Shown here: positions 1-10,857 of the stretch, in pieces
Position numbering within the stretch: the stretch's first letter is position 1
How the letters are laid out: the number at the start of each line of letters is the position of its first letter
NCBI RefSeq assembly: GCF_036850765.1
Contig: NC_089492.1
Location: 200,972,276 to 201,036,275 of the forward strand
Length of the DNA stretch: 64,000 nucleotides
Direction of reading: 5' to 3'
Source: Saccopteryx bilineata
Lineage: Eukaryota; Chordata; Mammalia; Chiroptera; Emballonuridae
Made by a program: the position numbers and the translations under genes
The notes under the pieces: model-generated
Databases searched by the model: none
Told to the model about the DNA's origin: nothing
The model's input: the letters and a program-made list of their open reading frames with translations, nothing else

Positions 1-245
1 TGGTGAGCTAGAAACCTTTGATTCTAGGAAACTCGGATAAGTCAGTAGCTTTGTGAGCACTGAATGTGAGTGGGTTTTGGAGCCCCGTATGTGTTTTTGC
101 TTGCCCGCCAGGTGCAAGCTAGGATTAAAGACTATGGCCCACCAGTTTTTGGCTCTGTTGTTTCTTTACCGACTGTCCGAATCCAGTGCGAACCTGCATA
201 GGACTGGCTGCTTTGATAGTGGCAGCCCTGGCCACTGGCTTTACA
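1..245 (+). mobile_element. ERV LTR, subfamily A, 3' part (cut by window start)
   Basis: This is the 3' part of a retroviral LTR reading on the plus strand, ending in TTTACA at 241-245. It carries the same R-U5 sequence as the complete solo LTR at 5863-6553, including the GATTAAAG poly(A)-signal region near 123-130. Its 5' part lies outside the window. It abuts an RNase H fragment that reads on the opposite strand, so it is not the matching LTR of that fragment. Confidence 0.75.
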
Positions 246-589
246 GGCCTGATCCCATAGTGGATGGTGCATTACCATCCACTGGTTAATGTGCCAAGTA
301 GCAATCCAAAGGGTCAGTCCATGATAGACAGCCCAGCTGTCAGTACAGATCACCAGAGGTGAAGGTTCATATGGGCAACTAGCCAAACAGCTCTCAATTC
401 TGCCCAGTTGCTGCTTTGGCCTGTATCCGTGTCCATCCAAATAGTCTCAGTGGCCAGATGGAAGGCTATGGCCATCCATTTGGCAGGTTGGCCCCTGTTG
501 AAACCATCAGTATACCAGGCATCCTCCAGGATAGGCACCTGCCCCTCCTGGTAGGGACTGACTTCAGGTTCTGCCTCCTAAGCCCTAGC
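246..589 (-). pseudogene. ERV pol fragment, RNase H domain
   Basis: On the minus strand this stretch encodes a degraded retroviral RNase H. The motif WYTDGFNRG near 500-520 holds the first catalytic Asp, and WAELRAVWLV near 365-395 holds the catalytic Glu. A frameshift follows, and VICTDSWAVYHGLTLWIATW near 285-350 holds the next catalytic Asp. The frame then runs into an LTR at 245. An in-frame stop lies near 578. In a live virus this domain removes RNA from the RNA/DNA hybrid; here it is a dead fragment directly flanked by LTRs on both sides, with no gag, protease or reverse transcriptase attached. Confidence 0.8.
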
Positions 590-1270
590 TGTAAAACCAG
601 TGGCTGTGGCCACCATGACAACTGCCTGGCCCATGCAGATTCGCATTTGATTCGGACAGATGATAATGAAACAACAGAGCCACGAACTGGTAGGCCATTA
701 ATTTTAATCCTACCTTGCACCTGGCGGGCAAGTAAAAACACACACTGGGCTCCAAAACCCACTCATTCAGTGCTCACAAAGCTACTAACTTAACTGAGTT
801 CTCCTAGAATCCAAGGTTTTTAGCTCACCAGACTTATTCACCTGTTTCCCATCTTCTTCCTTCTCCCAGCACAAACTCTGCACAAACTGGCTTCTCACTC
901 AGCACTTCACCATCTTGGCTGCTTCTCCTGGCCTCCTCCACGTAGCCTTTCTCTGCTCTCCTCTCTAATGCTAATCTCAGGAACTGAGAAAACAAGCTCC
1001 TGGTCTGCCCCATTTTATAGTGTAGAAATCAAAACCTTGAATCCAATATACAAACAAGGAAGTCTCTGATACAAAGCCACTTATCTGAGGCATAATGGGA
1101 TTCCTCATGAGAGTGCACCACCCCACATCATGCCATCAGTCAAGGGTGTGGGGAAAAGCTTAGTCTTAAAACTGAGCCTCAGGCTATAACAACCTGGCCT
1201 GTCCCCCATACCCAATGCAAACTATAAGTGAGCAAACATATATCATATTTACAAACTTATTTGAACAACA
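590..1270 (-). mobile_element. ERV LTR, subfamily A, complete
   Basis: This is a full LTR of about 681 bp in minus orientation. On the plus strand it starts with TGTAAAACC (the reverse of the TTACA end) and finishes with the reverse of TGTTG..CAAATAAG. It aligns along its whole length with 5863-6553 and 1982-2599. The TATA region (reverse of CTATAAAATGGGG) lies near 1012-1022. No clear target duplication is seen: the flanks are CTAGC on the left and GGGCT on the right. It sits between an RNase H fragment and a gag fragment. Confidence 0.8.
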
Positions 1271-1640
1271 GGGCTTAAGATAGCCACAAGTGACCCAAAA
1301 AGGGCTGATGGGGTGCTAGCAAGAATAAAGTCCCTAATTTTTGCCGTAAACACTTTCTCGTCTGGCCCACAGGACCCCGCGTTGAAAGCAGCATTCTTCA
1401 AACCTAGTTCCCGAAGGACCTTTACTAACTCACTGTAGCACTGCCACCGACTCACTGCTCCTGGCAATTCTCCAGCATTCTGCCAGACCATACGAATGGC
1501 GGCCATCACCCATTCTAATAGGGTATGGTCTCCTGGGTTGCCATGGCAGTTCTGAAGATGCTGCTTCAAGGATGAGTGTGTAGTAATGGTGGCCAATTTC
1601 TCCATCTCTGTTCCGGAGAGCATGATGCTGTAGTAAGGTA
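1271..1640 (-). pseudogene. ERV gag-like fragment B (middle of gag)
   Basis: The minus-strand frame encodes a capsid-like segment containing LSGTEMEKLATITTHSSL and LLEWVMAAIRMVWQNAGELP. I read it as part of a retroviral gag by its style and by its position next to LTRs and RNase H; no family name is certain. It appears to begin where gag fragment A (3677-4408) leaves off, so the two may be halves of one gene separated by later insertions. It ends exactly at the LTR boundary at 1270. It has no start and no full domain and is not functional. Confidence 0.5.
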
Positions 1641-1669
1641 TTTGAAGAACTTCCTTGCTCTTTCAATGG

Positions 1670-1981
1670 GAGATAGAATTTGTATATTGCTTTCTTTCTC
1701 CCCTCTCTTTGAATGCTAGGAATAGCATGCCCCTGGGCAATGGAGGGAGGGGAGAGACATTGGAAGAATCTGTGAATTGTATGTCTTGTGAATCCCTACC
1801 TGTATGTAGTTGTAAGCTTGTGTCATGATGTGATGCTTCCCCCCACCTATGTGTGGTCAAAGAGTATATAAGCAGCCTTTGAGAGGTAATCAGGGCTGCA
1901 TGATTTAGGTAGGAGGATTTCCCTGTGTATGCTGCCGGCTTTTTCATAATAAAACTCAAAATTCATATTGGACTTGGTGTC
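1670..1981 (+). mobile_element. Possible LTR of a second ERV type
   Basis: The stretch has a promoter-like TATATAAG at 1865-1872 and an AATAAA at 1948-1953, about 80 bp apart. That spacing fits a short LTR R region reading on the plus strand. It lies between gag fragment B and a minus-strand LTR and matches neither LTR subfamily A nor B. The ends are not defined and I found no second copy in the window. Confidence 0.35.
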
Positions 1982-2599
1982 TGTAAAGCCAGTAGCCAGG
2001 GCCACCATCACAGCAACCTGGCCCATGCAGGTTCGCATTGGATTTGGACAGTTGGTAAAGAAACAATGGAGCCAAAAGCGATTGATGGGCCATCATCTTT
2101 AATTCTAGCTTGCACCTAGCAGGCATGTAAAAACACACACTGGGCTCCAAAACCCACTCATTCAGTGCTCACAAAGCTACTTACTTATCTGAGTTTCCTA
2201 GAATTAAAGGTTTCTAGCTCACCAGACTTATTCACCTCTGTTCCCCATCTCCTTTTCTCTGCACAAACTCTGCACTAAGTAACTTCTCCTTTAGCACTCC
2301 GGCATCTTGGCTGCTTTTCCTCTCCTCCACGTGACCTTTCTCTGCTCTCCTCTCTGCTCTCTCCTCTAATGCTAATCATAGGTACCGAGAGAGCAAGCTC
2401 CTGGTCTGCCCCACTTTATAGTGCAGAAATCAAAACCTTTAATCCAATATACAAAATAGGGAAGTCTCTAATACAAAGTCACTTATCTGAGGCATGATGG
2501 GATTGTACCACCCCACATCAAAAAGGGTGGGAAAGGCTTAGTCCTAAAACCAAGCCCCAGGCTACAAGGATCCTGCCTGCTCACAGCCCACCCCCAACA
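1982..2599 (-). mobile_element. ERV LTR, subfamily A variant
   Basis: This minus-strand LTR starts (plus strand) with TGTAAAGCC at 1982 and ends with CCCAACA at 2599. It matches the other subfamily A LTRs through U5, R and most of U3, but lacks the 5' AT-rich block containing CAAATAAGTTT. Its right neighbour is a short region with a hydrophobic reading frame; no purine tract typical of the 3' LTR junction is evident. Confidence 0.75.
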
Positions 2600-3151
2600 T
2601 GCATTAATATAATTACACCTATTCCAAGCATAAGGGCAACTAATATCATCACCTGGGAGATGGGCTTCCATGTGAGCAGTGCCTTTTTTTTTTTTTTTTT
2701 TGCATTTTTCCAAAGCTGGAAACAGGGAGGCAGTCAGACAGACTCCTGCATGCACCTGACCGGGATCCACCCAGCATGCCCACCAGGGGGCAATGCTCTG
2801 CCCCTCTTATGGTAGCTCTGTTGCATCCAGAGCCATCCTAGAGCCTGAGGCAGAGGCCACAGAGCCATCCTCAGTGCCCGGGCCATCTTTGCTTCAATGG
2901 AGCCTTGGCTGCAGGAGGGGAAGAGAGAGACAGAGAGGAAGGAGAGGGGGAGGGGTGGAGAAGCAGATGAGCGCTTCTCCTGTGTGCCCTGGCCGGGAAT
3001 CGAACCTGGGACTCCTGAACGCCAGGCCGACGCTCTACCACTGAGCCAACTGGCCAGGGCTGGCAGTGCCATTTTTAACAAAGTGAGCATAATATATTTT
3101 ATCTGCCCAACAGTGTCTCTACATGAACCCACAGAAATGAGGTACAGTACC
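2600..3151 (-). pseudogene. ERV internal fragment with a hydrophobic segment, split by a SINE
   Basis: Outside the SINE at 2684-3061 this is about 170 bp of proviral interior on the minus strand. Around 2600-2670 it can be read as a strongly hydrophobic run rich in Met, Leu, Ile and Val, as in a signal peptide or membrane anchor. That would suit an env leader, but it is too short to identify. It is broken by the SINE and joins an LTR at each end. Confidence 0.3.
2684..3061 (-). repeat. tRNA-derived SINE, family A
   Basis: This is a full-length SINE in minus orientation. The poly(T) at 2684-2701 is its A-tail, and the tRNA-like head ends in CTGAGCCAACTGGCCAGGG near 3042-3060. The box B region reads GGGAATCGAACCTGGG. 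An 8-bp target duplication GCAGTGCC lies at 2676-2683 and 3063-3070. It is inserted in ERV sequence. Confidence 0.9.
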
Positions 3152-3676
3152 TGTAAGGCCAGGAGCCGCCATCGTGGCCATTCACATGCAGGTTCCCATT
3201 GGATTCGGGCAGACGATAAAGAAATGGCGGAGTCAGAGGATGGGGGGCCATCCTATTTATTGGTGTCTCACCAAGACAGGCAAACCACAAAAGAAGACAA
3301 GGGAAAAGCAGAAAACCAGCTCTTCCCATGAAGGGCCAGGGATCAGGGAAGCCCCTGCAATTGTGATAGCAGGAACTGTGTGTCCAAGCTCCTGGTCTGT
3401 CCCACTTTATAGTGTAGAAAACCAAAATCCCTTAATCCAATATACAAACAAGGAAGTCTCCGATACAAAGTCACTCATCCAAGGCATAATTGGATTCCTC
3501 ATGAGAGTGCACCACCCAGATCATACAATCAGTCAAGGGTGTGGGGAAAAGCCCAGTCCCAAAACCAAACCCCAGGCCACAACGACCTGGCCTGCTTATA
3601 GCCTGTCCCCCACACCCAATATAAGTCACAAGCGAGCAAACATATATATCATATTTACAAACTTATTTGACCAACA
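3152..3676 (-). mobile_element. ERV LTR, subfamily B, solo
   Basis: This minus-strand LTR of about 525 bp shows the ends TGTAAGG at 3152 and CCAACA at 3676. It shares its U5 start (GCCATCGTGGCCATTCAC) with 4409-4930 and its U3 start with subfamily A. The flanks GTACC (3147-3151) and GTACT (3677-3681) look like a 4-5 bp target duplication with one change, so it may be a later solo-LTR insertion that splits older proviral sequence. Confidence 0.75.
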
Positions 3677-4408
3677 GTACTTTATAACAATGCCATCCAC
3701 CTCTATGTCCCATAATCGTAGTAACCAGGCTACCAGGGATTCAGTAGGTTTCTGCTTAAATTGTGCCCCCAACTCCATCAGCTCTGTCTGGGTACAGTGC
3801 TGGACCACAGAGTGTTCCATTACCTGGACAGGAGGCTGTGGCTGCCCCTGAGGGACTTTTCACTGCTGGGTTTTTACCTTCTTGGTGACCACTGGTCGGG
3901 CTCTCAGTGTACGTATGGCAGCTTCAGCCTGAGCCTTCTCATCCTCAGAAGAGGAGTTGCAAGCGCCTTCTCCTGCTGACTCAACGCCAATCCACAGGCA
4001 CGGGTGCTGCTGCTCCTTTGGCAACCGTTTAGGCTCTTGTGGCTGCTGGCTTTTGGCCAGAAGCTGAGACTCGAGCTCTTGAATTCGCAGTTGTTTCTCC
4101 AACAACTGCTGGTACAAACGTTCAGCTTCCAGAGCAAACTGCAATTTGCGAACCCATAATTTCTTCTCCAGTGTTCGCTCCAATTCCAGCCTTTTCTGCC
4201 AATCAATTTGCAATTCATCCTGGAGCTTTCGAACTTGGGCAGCTTCTCACACAGAACTCTTGGTTTCCCCTTGAGCAAAACACACCCAGCCCACGGCCCC
4301 TAAAAGGACAGCCATGGGGAGCCAGAGCAGCAACCAGTCCTCTACCAGGCACCTCAAGGGTGGCGGCCCCATACCGATCTCTGAATCCTGCTGCAAACTA
4401 CACCAGTT
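3677..4408 (-). pseudogene. ERV leader and gag-like fragment A (5' part)
   Basis: Read on the minus strand from the LTR at 4409, this begins with a short frame containing a hydrophobic run (near 4270-4350). Next comes a Leu/Gln/Glu-rich stretch with coiled-coil character (about 4020-4210). A stop lies near 3860, then a capsid-like piece with TELMELGAQFKQKPTESL (about 3720-3790). The order hydrophobic segment, coiled coil, capsid suggests the 5' half of a gag gene. It ends abruptly at the LTR at 3676, and the following part of such a gene may be fragment B at 1271-1640. Confidence 0.5.
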
Positions 4409-4930
4409 GTATGGCCAGGAGCTGCCATCGTGGCCATTCACATGCAGGTTCTCACTGAATTCGAGCAAACGGTAAAGAAATGGCGGAGTTGGAGGATAGT
4501 GGGACATTCTGTTTATTGGTGTCTCACTAAGACAGGCAAGCCACAAGAGAAGACAAGGGAAAATAGGGCAAGGGATCAGGGAGGCCTCTGCAATGCTGAT
4601 AGCAGGAACTGAGACAGAGCAAGCTCCCGGTCTGCCCCATTTTATAGTGTAGAAAGTTAAAACCTTTAAGCCAATATACAAATAAGGAAGTCTCTGATAC
4701 AAAGCCACTTATCTATTTCCTCATAAGAGTGCACCACCCCCTATTATGCAACAGTCAAGGGTGTGGGGAAAAGTTTAGTTTTGAGAAGACCTTAGTATTA
4801 GAAGGGAGGGAAAGGCTTAGTCTTAAAACTAAGCCTTAGGCTATAATGACTTTGCCAGCTTACAGCCTGCACCCCCCCCCACCAAAGCAAGCAAACATAT
4901 ACATCATATTTACAAACTTATTTGACCAAG
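4409..4930 (-). mobile_element. ERV LTR, subfamily B, 5' LTR of the gag-bearing copy
   Basis: This minus-strand LTR of about 522 bp begins (viral sense) near 4930 and ends with CCATACA at 4409. The retroviral leader and gag fragment A follow directly, so it is the best candidate for the original 5' LTR of the minus-strand provirus. The terminal TG is damaged (TTCTTGGTC in place of TGTTGGTC). Confidence 0.7.
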
Positions 4931-5097
4931 AACCACCAATGAAATGAAGGCCAATGGTGATTTTAAACCACAGTGGGCCCAACAGATCCATGGACCTACC
5001 GTACAGTTATTTCCCCATTTCATGAGTGTACATTGGATAGACATACAGACACACCTTACTGTATTGTTCTTCAAAGATGTTTCTTTTTTTATTTTAA

Positions 5098-5202
5098 TTG
5101 AAGGCAAGACCCTCCAACAGCAAAAAGATTATCACTCACTTTATTGTGATACTTTATCGCAGTGGTCTAGAACCAAACCCACGTATGTCGGAGGTGTACC
5201 TG
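5098..5202 (-). mobile_element. Tigger1-like DNA transposon, terminal fragment
   Basis: The stretch GGCAAGACCCTCCAACAGC, the following GATTATCACTCACTTTATTGTG and the end GGTCTAGAACC..GAGGTGTACCTG match the end of mammalian Tigger1 elements as I remember them, including the terminal CAGG..ACC read in reverse. Only about 105 bp remain. It is an old fossil. Confidence 0.65.
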
Positions 5203-5862
5203 CACTTAGTGATTGGAACAATAACAAAACCTTGGCTGTCTGACCTGTGGAGTAAGGAGCGTTATGGTTGGATGGCTCAGGTGGAAACTGGTGGAACTTC
5301 CCATTCCTCCCAGGACAGTGAACATAAAAACAATCCTGTGTTCCCTGAGGGAACTGCAGCAGGAGATGCCACATCAAAGACTGAAAGGTGCAGGTGGTAA
5401 ACCCACTGTGCTCTCTGCCTGTGCAACAGGCAGGGGGTGCTGGGGAGTGACTGCATTAATTTTATCAGGTAGTGGTTCCAGTTGTGCCTGCTGTTTCAGG
5501 TGTGTTAACTTTATCAGAGAAAAGTAAATAAACAGAGCGCCTGATAGCTTTGGCTGTAGCTACTGTCTTAGCAAATACTGTCTTCCACACCAGTTTGTAA
5601 AGAAATCAGAAACAGCTGGCTTTTAATCCAGCAGAGCAGTAGCATACATTTACAGACTTGCCCCAGGACTCCATCAGCCTTCTTGCCCTCTACCTACATG
5701 TGGGCTGGAGAGACTATTCTTTCTTCTGGAGTTTTGGGCTCCAAGACCCCTTCATTCATTGCCTTCTGTCCATCAAACCACTTCACTGATCACATGAGCA
5801 GTTCCTTGTGACTGAGGAGAACAAAACTGTGGCTTCATTTACAGTTTTTTGCTGTAATATAT
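5203..5862. other. Unique sequence, nothing recognised
   Basis: Several short open frames overlap here but none shows a known domain, a splice pattern or a poly(A) context. I see no repeat family in it. Confidence 0.5.
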
Positions 5863-6553
5863 TGTTGGTCAAATAAGTTTTTAAATATAATATATGTTTG
5901 CTTGCTTATAGTTTGTATTGAGTGTGGGGAACAGGCTGTAAGCAGGCAGGGTCGTTATAGCCTGAGGCTCAGTTTTAAGACTAAGCTTTTCCCCACATCC
6001 TTGACTGATGGCATGATGTGGGGAGGTGCACTTTCATGAGGAATCCCATTATGCCTCAGATAAGTGACTTTGTATCAGAGATTTCCTTATTTGTATATTG
6101 GATTAAAGGTTTCGATTTCTACACTATAAAGTGGGGCAGACCGGGACCTTGCTCTCTCTCGGTTCCTGAGATTAGCATTAGAGAGGAGAGCAGAGAAAGG
6201 CCACATGGAGGAGGCCAGGAGAGCAGCCAAGATGGTGGAGTGCTGAGTGAGAAGCCAGTTTGTGCAGAGTTTGTGCAGGGAGAAAGAGATGGGGAACAGA
6301 CGTGAATAAGTCTGGTGAGCTAGAAACCTTTGATCCTAGGAGAACTCGGGTAAGTCAGTAGCTTTTTGAGCACTGAATGAGTGGGTTTTGGAGCCCAATG
6401 TGTGTTTTTATTTGCCCACTGGGTGCAAGCTAAGATTAAAGCTAATGGCCCACCAGTTTTTTACTCCATTGTTTCATTACCGTCTGTCTGAATCAAATGC
6501 GAACCTGCATGGGCCAGGCGGCTGTGATGGTGGCCGTGACTACTGGCCTTACA
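5863..6553 (+). mobile_element. Solo ERV LTR, subfamily A, complete
   Basis: This is a complete 691-bp LTR in plus orientation, starting TGTTGGTCAAATAAG and ending GGCCTTACA. It contains a TATA box (TATAAA at 6125-6130), and 300 bp downstream a poly(A) signal ATTAAA at 6435-6440. No proviral interior flanks it. A target duplication is not clear (TATAT on the left, TGTAT on the right). It is the best reference copy for the damaged LTRs at 1-245, 590-1270 and 1982-2599. Confidence 0.85.
6125..6130 (+). promoter_or_regulatory. LTR TATA box
   Basis: TATAAA sits in the LTR just upstream of the GC-rich GTGGGGCAGACC, where an LTR cap site would be expected. The same box is visible in reverse in the other LTR copies. 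Confidence 0.6.
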
Positions 6554-9232
6554 TGTATATAGCAAAAATATATATTTTTTGCTACTTGATATACCAGCTG
6601 AAAATAGATGGTTACAGGATTATAGCTCCTCTCAGTGGTGGTTCTGAGGGACAATGTTGAAGGGCAATCCTTATGCTGGGCAGAATTTTGAGTGGTACAT
6701 TTGGATGTCCATGTTGCCTTGACTTAGAGAGAGAGATGGGCAGAAACACAGATCTACGTTAATCCATGAGAAGTCATGAATGGTTTGGCAAGGTGGCCAG
6801 GGTGGTCTTAGAACAGAAAGAATTGAAAGGTTGGTTATTTGGAGTTCTGGGGAGAAGGTATGTGAATGAATGCTCAGGATGGGCACGGCACATGTCAGTA
6901 TTTGTGTCCTTTGTGAGTGCATATCACAGAGTAGCTACAGCAGGGGAAACTTTCAGTAGTCCAGAGGACAAAGTGACACATCCAATGTATCTGCAAGTTC
7001 TAAAAAAGGTGTCTCCAAAATATCTCTTTCTCTATGTCCTTCACTGTCCCTCTATTCCAAGCAACCAGACCCCGGACAGGGGCAAAGGTGTCCCAGCCCT
7101 TCTTTGACCCCTGCAGACCTCTCCATTTCATCCTCTGGACAGTAGCCAGAACAATCTTTTAGCAATGTAAACCAGTTTTAAACTTTTCTAAAGCTTTCCT
7201 GACACATCATATCAAAACGAACATCTTCTCATTGTCAGCAAGGCCTCCCCAAATCAGGCCCGGCCATCTCTCTGAGCCATCACAGGCCACCCCATTTCTG
7301 CCTTTCTTCTTAAGGCTCCTAGATTTGTAGAAGTCCTAGAGCTTCATAGCAAGGACTAGGAACCTAAATAGAGGAAGATGTGTAGACGAAACTCTAAGGC
7401 TTGACATTCTCATGGGCTATTTAAACATCAGCCTCAGTCACAGTAAACTGAGCACAGGCTACCCCTTTCCCACTCTGATCTACAGTTGCCTCTGAGATGA
7501 TGGTAGTTGCTGGAGAGCAAACTCCTTTCCACCCAGCTCCATGCACACTAAGCAACTCATTGCTGACTCTCAATATTTGTTAAGTCTCTTTCTACCAGTT
7601 TCCAGGGAATTGCAACACAGAGGAAACAGAGAGGCTGCCCACCTATGCCCTATGTCATGCCCTGGCTTCTGTGATTCACGCTTGAGTCAGAGTAGATAAA
7701 TTAAACTCTCTGAGTTTGGAATATAGGTTGCTTTAGGTCTGACTGTTGCAATATGACACCTTCCCCAAGTTTTCAGCAGAGATCGCGGCACAGAAGTGAG
7801 CCTGTGGGTTTCTTTTTCTCTGTCAAGAATTATCCTCTTTGGTAATTGTGGTTGTTCAAGTGAACTTAACAATAAGGTAATGACTAGATACATCTGTCTG
7901 ACTTTGTATTGGAGCTGCAAGCAGTAAGAGCTATGTCACTTGTCTGTCAATTAGGCAGAAATTATTGGGAAATTAAAAAAAAATTAAGAAAAAGAAATAT
8001 CTCCAATCTCTGCTTCAAAACCATGGCATCAGAAATTTCTGGACTGGAGAGATTTTTTTTTTTTTAAGTGAAGTTTAAGTTTTTAAAGCTTCTTGAGTTG
8101 GTTCTAATGCACATTCTGGATAGATTAGGTGCTTTTCAAGGCTTCCTGGGAGAGGTTTCACCATCCCAGACCTCAGAGAGGCCATGTGAAACTAACTAGA
8201 GTCATAGGTTTAGCAGCTCTCATCAAGAGGTTTTCATTTGAAGGTTGGGGAAAAGAGGCCCAGAGAGGTAAGCAACCAGCATCCTCAGCTCACACATCTT
8301 CCTAGGAGCAGAGTGAGCGCCTCAGCCCAGGTCTCTGAATGAATGGTGCAGAGGAGAGATAGGATTTACCACGGCACAATTACTCTCTAATCAGGAAGAG
8401 AGAGAGAGAGATTGGACTTTCAGAGCTAGGGAAAGGCCTGAAGAGGACTTGATAGGAGAAAATGAGCACAGACAGTCTGTAGGCAGGACAAGTCTAGGGA
8501 GGGTCCATACAGAAGGAGGGTGCAAGGACAACACCTGTTCGCACCCTTTACCCTTAGCCCAGCCCACCATTACCTTTACAGGTGTGGTGGATTTCCCCAA
8601 TGAAGGTGAACTCTACCCAACAGGCCTGCTGGAAGAAAGGGAGGATAACATCTGGTGAGGGATGAAAATAGAAAGTACCACTGGGCTTTCCGAGGGTGCT
8701 CACTTGAAAGAGGAGCATAAATCATTTCTTTGCCCAGAGCCCTTACCTGTGCTTTACACTTTTGACTGCAGCTGAGCAGCAGGTGGGGATGGAGAAGGGG
8801 GCGGTGAGGAAATGTCTCCTCTGTGGAAATCCCCTCCTGGTCATGGATCTGTTTGAGGGAGCTGGGGGTGGTATGCCTAGAATCTATATGGGAAAACATC
8901 TCAAGGAGTAAGAGATTAAACAGACACAAATGGGTCAGAGAGATGCCGAAAGTCCTACAGAGAAGACACACAAAAAAGGGGAGGGACAGAACGGGATGGG
9001 CCCTGTCAGACTCCCAAGTCTGTCTTCTTGCTCCTGGAAGTCCTTGTGACCCTTCAGTTTTCTGGACCTCCTGGCACATTGCTGCCTTGGGTCCTGGGCT
9101 TCGCCCCTGTTGGTGTCCAGTGTGTATGATGAGTGCGTTAGCTGAGAGTTTGGGAAGGGATTGAGAGGGGTGACAGGTGACCTCTCATAGTCCTTGACTG
9201 TCTACTCATAACCAGTCAGAACCCCCAAGATT
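6554..9232. other. Mostly unique sequence
   Basis: There is no recognisable gene. A MIR-like stretch reads on the minus strand at about 8225-8345 (GAGGCCCAGAGAGGTAAG core), and a short AG repeat lies at 8397-8412. Frames at 6766-7107, 8576-9079 and 8823-9164 overlap on both strands and show no domains. Confidence 0.5.
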
Positions 9233-9240
9233 CTCTATAC

Positions 9241-9592
9241 CAGTGTTAGTCAACCTGGTCCCTACCTCCCACTAGTGGGCGTTCCAGCTTTCATGGTGGG
9301 CGGTAGCGGAGCAACCAAAGTATAAATAAAAAGATAGATGTAACTATAGTAAGTTGTTTTATAATGATTTATTCTGCCAAACTTAGTGAAAATCCAACAT
9401 AAAGTACTTGGTAAGTAATTATTATTATATGCTTTAACTTGCTGTAACTCTGCTTTATAAATTTTATAAAGTAAAGTTACTTCCCTACTTTATAAATCAC
9501 CATTACTGTGGAACTGGTGGGAGGTTAGAAAATTTTACTACTAACAGAGATACAAAAGTGGGTGGTAGGTATAAAAAGGTTGACTACCCCTG
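9241..9592 (+). mobile_element. hAT MITE, family 1, copy 1
   Basis: This is a non-coding 352-bp element with terminal inverted repeats CAGTGTTAGTCAACCT and AGGTTGACTACCCCTG (reverse CAGGGGTAGTCAACCT). It is flanked by a perfect 8-bp duplication CTCTATAC (9233-9240 and 9593-9600). The 8-bp duplication and CAG..CTG ends identify a hAT-superfamily non-autonomous element. It is closely similar over its whole length to 13152-13501. Confidence 0.9.
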
Positions 9593-10857
9593 CTCTATAC
9601 CTTGATTTTTCCTGCCAGGCTGGAAGCCTGGCATTTCCAGTCATCTTTGACTTCCAGCCCTGTCTTTCTGTGAGCAGCCAGGCTGATGGGATTTTCTTTT
9701 AATGTGCTTCCCCTCTTAGTCAGCACAAAGCCTCCATTCTGTTCAACTGACATCCGCTCTTCTCCCTACAGTCAACATTTCTGTAGCCTTAATCCTTTAA
9801 AAACCCCTTAAACAACTCAAAAGCAATAAAGAGATAGTTCTTGGTTACATCTCTACCTTTTGCTTTGTTCTTTCTAAACCTGTTCTCAGATTGCAGGCCA
9901 GAAGTTCTTTGTGTGAATGTTGACTCATCTCGTTTTTTCTAATGAGGTCACCAGCAAGCATACACTGGGTGCTGGCTGCCCCCTGGGCTGCGTACTGGTA
10001 ATGGAGCTGTCTGGCTCTGGGGCTGAGCTTTTTGGAGAAGAAGAGGTGGGGGAGGTTTCTAAGACTGGGAGTTTGCCATGTTATTTGCTCCCTGGGGCCT
10101 ACAGGCATGATCTTTGACAGTGCAGGACTGCTTATCCCAAGTGACTGGACCTCTTCTGTCCACCCCACAGTCCATCTCACTCCCCAGGATTTGTGTTGTA
10201 GCCTCATGTGGAAATACACACGTTACTCATTAAACTATTAATTTTTTAAAAAGTTTTAATTTGTGCTGACATGGTTTCAAATGTCCCACTCAATATAACA
10301 CACTCTATCCTCTGTATCATGTCCCCCCTGTGCCCCAAGCAAAGTCTCTTTCCCATTTCACCCCCTTTGCTCCCTACCCCTACCTCCATTCCCCCCTTTC
10401 TCTATGGCTATTGCTACCCTGTTGTTGTTATCTATGTATTGTGTGTATATAACTTGGCTAATCCTTTTACTTTCTTTGATCCTGTCCCCTCATCCCCCTT
10501 TCCTGTAACAGCTGTCCTTCTGTTTCCTGTGACCTGACTCTGTTTCTATTTTATTCCTCAGTTTATTGTGTTCATTAGATTCCACATATGAGTGAGATCA
10601 TATGATATTTGTCTTTCTCTGCCTGGCTTATTTCACTTAGCATAATAATATCTAGATCTAACCATGCTGTCACAAAAGGTAAGATTTCCTTCTTTTTCAT
10701 GGCCATATAGTATTCCACAGTGTATATGTACCACAGCTTTTTAATCCACTCATTCACTGTCAGACACTTGGGCTGTTTCCAGATCTTGGCTATTGTAAAC
10801 AATGCTGCAATAAACATGGGGGGTGCATATCTTCTTTTGAATCAGTGTTTTGGGATT

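Noticed and set aside
246..589. Host RNase H gene exon
   Set aside because: The motif style (WAELRA, VICTDSWAV) is retroviral and the fragment is bounded by LTRs on both sides.
2684..3061. tRNA gene-like box A and box B sequences in SINE heads
   Set aside because: They are parts of SINEs with A-tails and target duplications, not free tRNA genes; acceptor-stem pairing and 3' trailers are not preserved.
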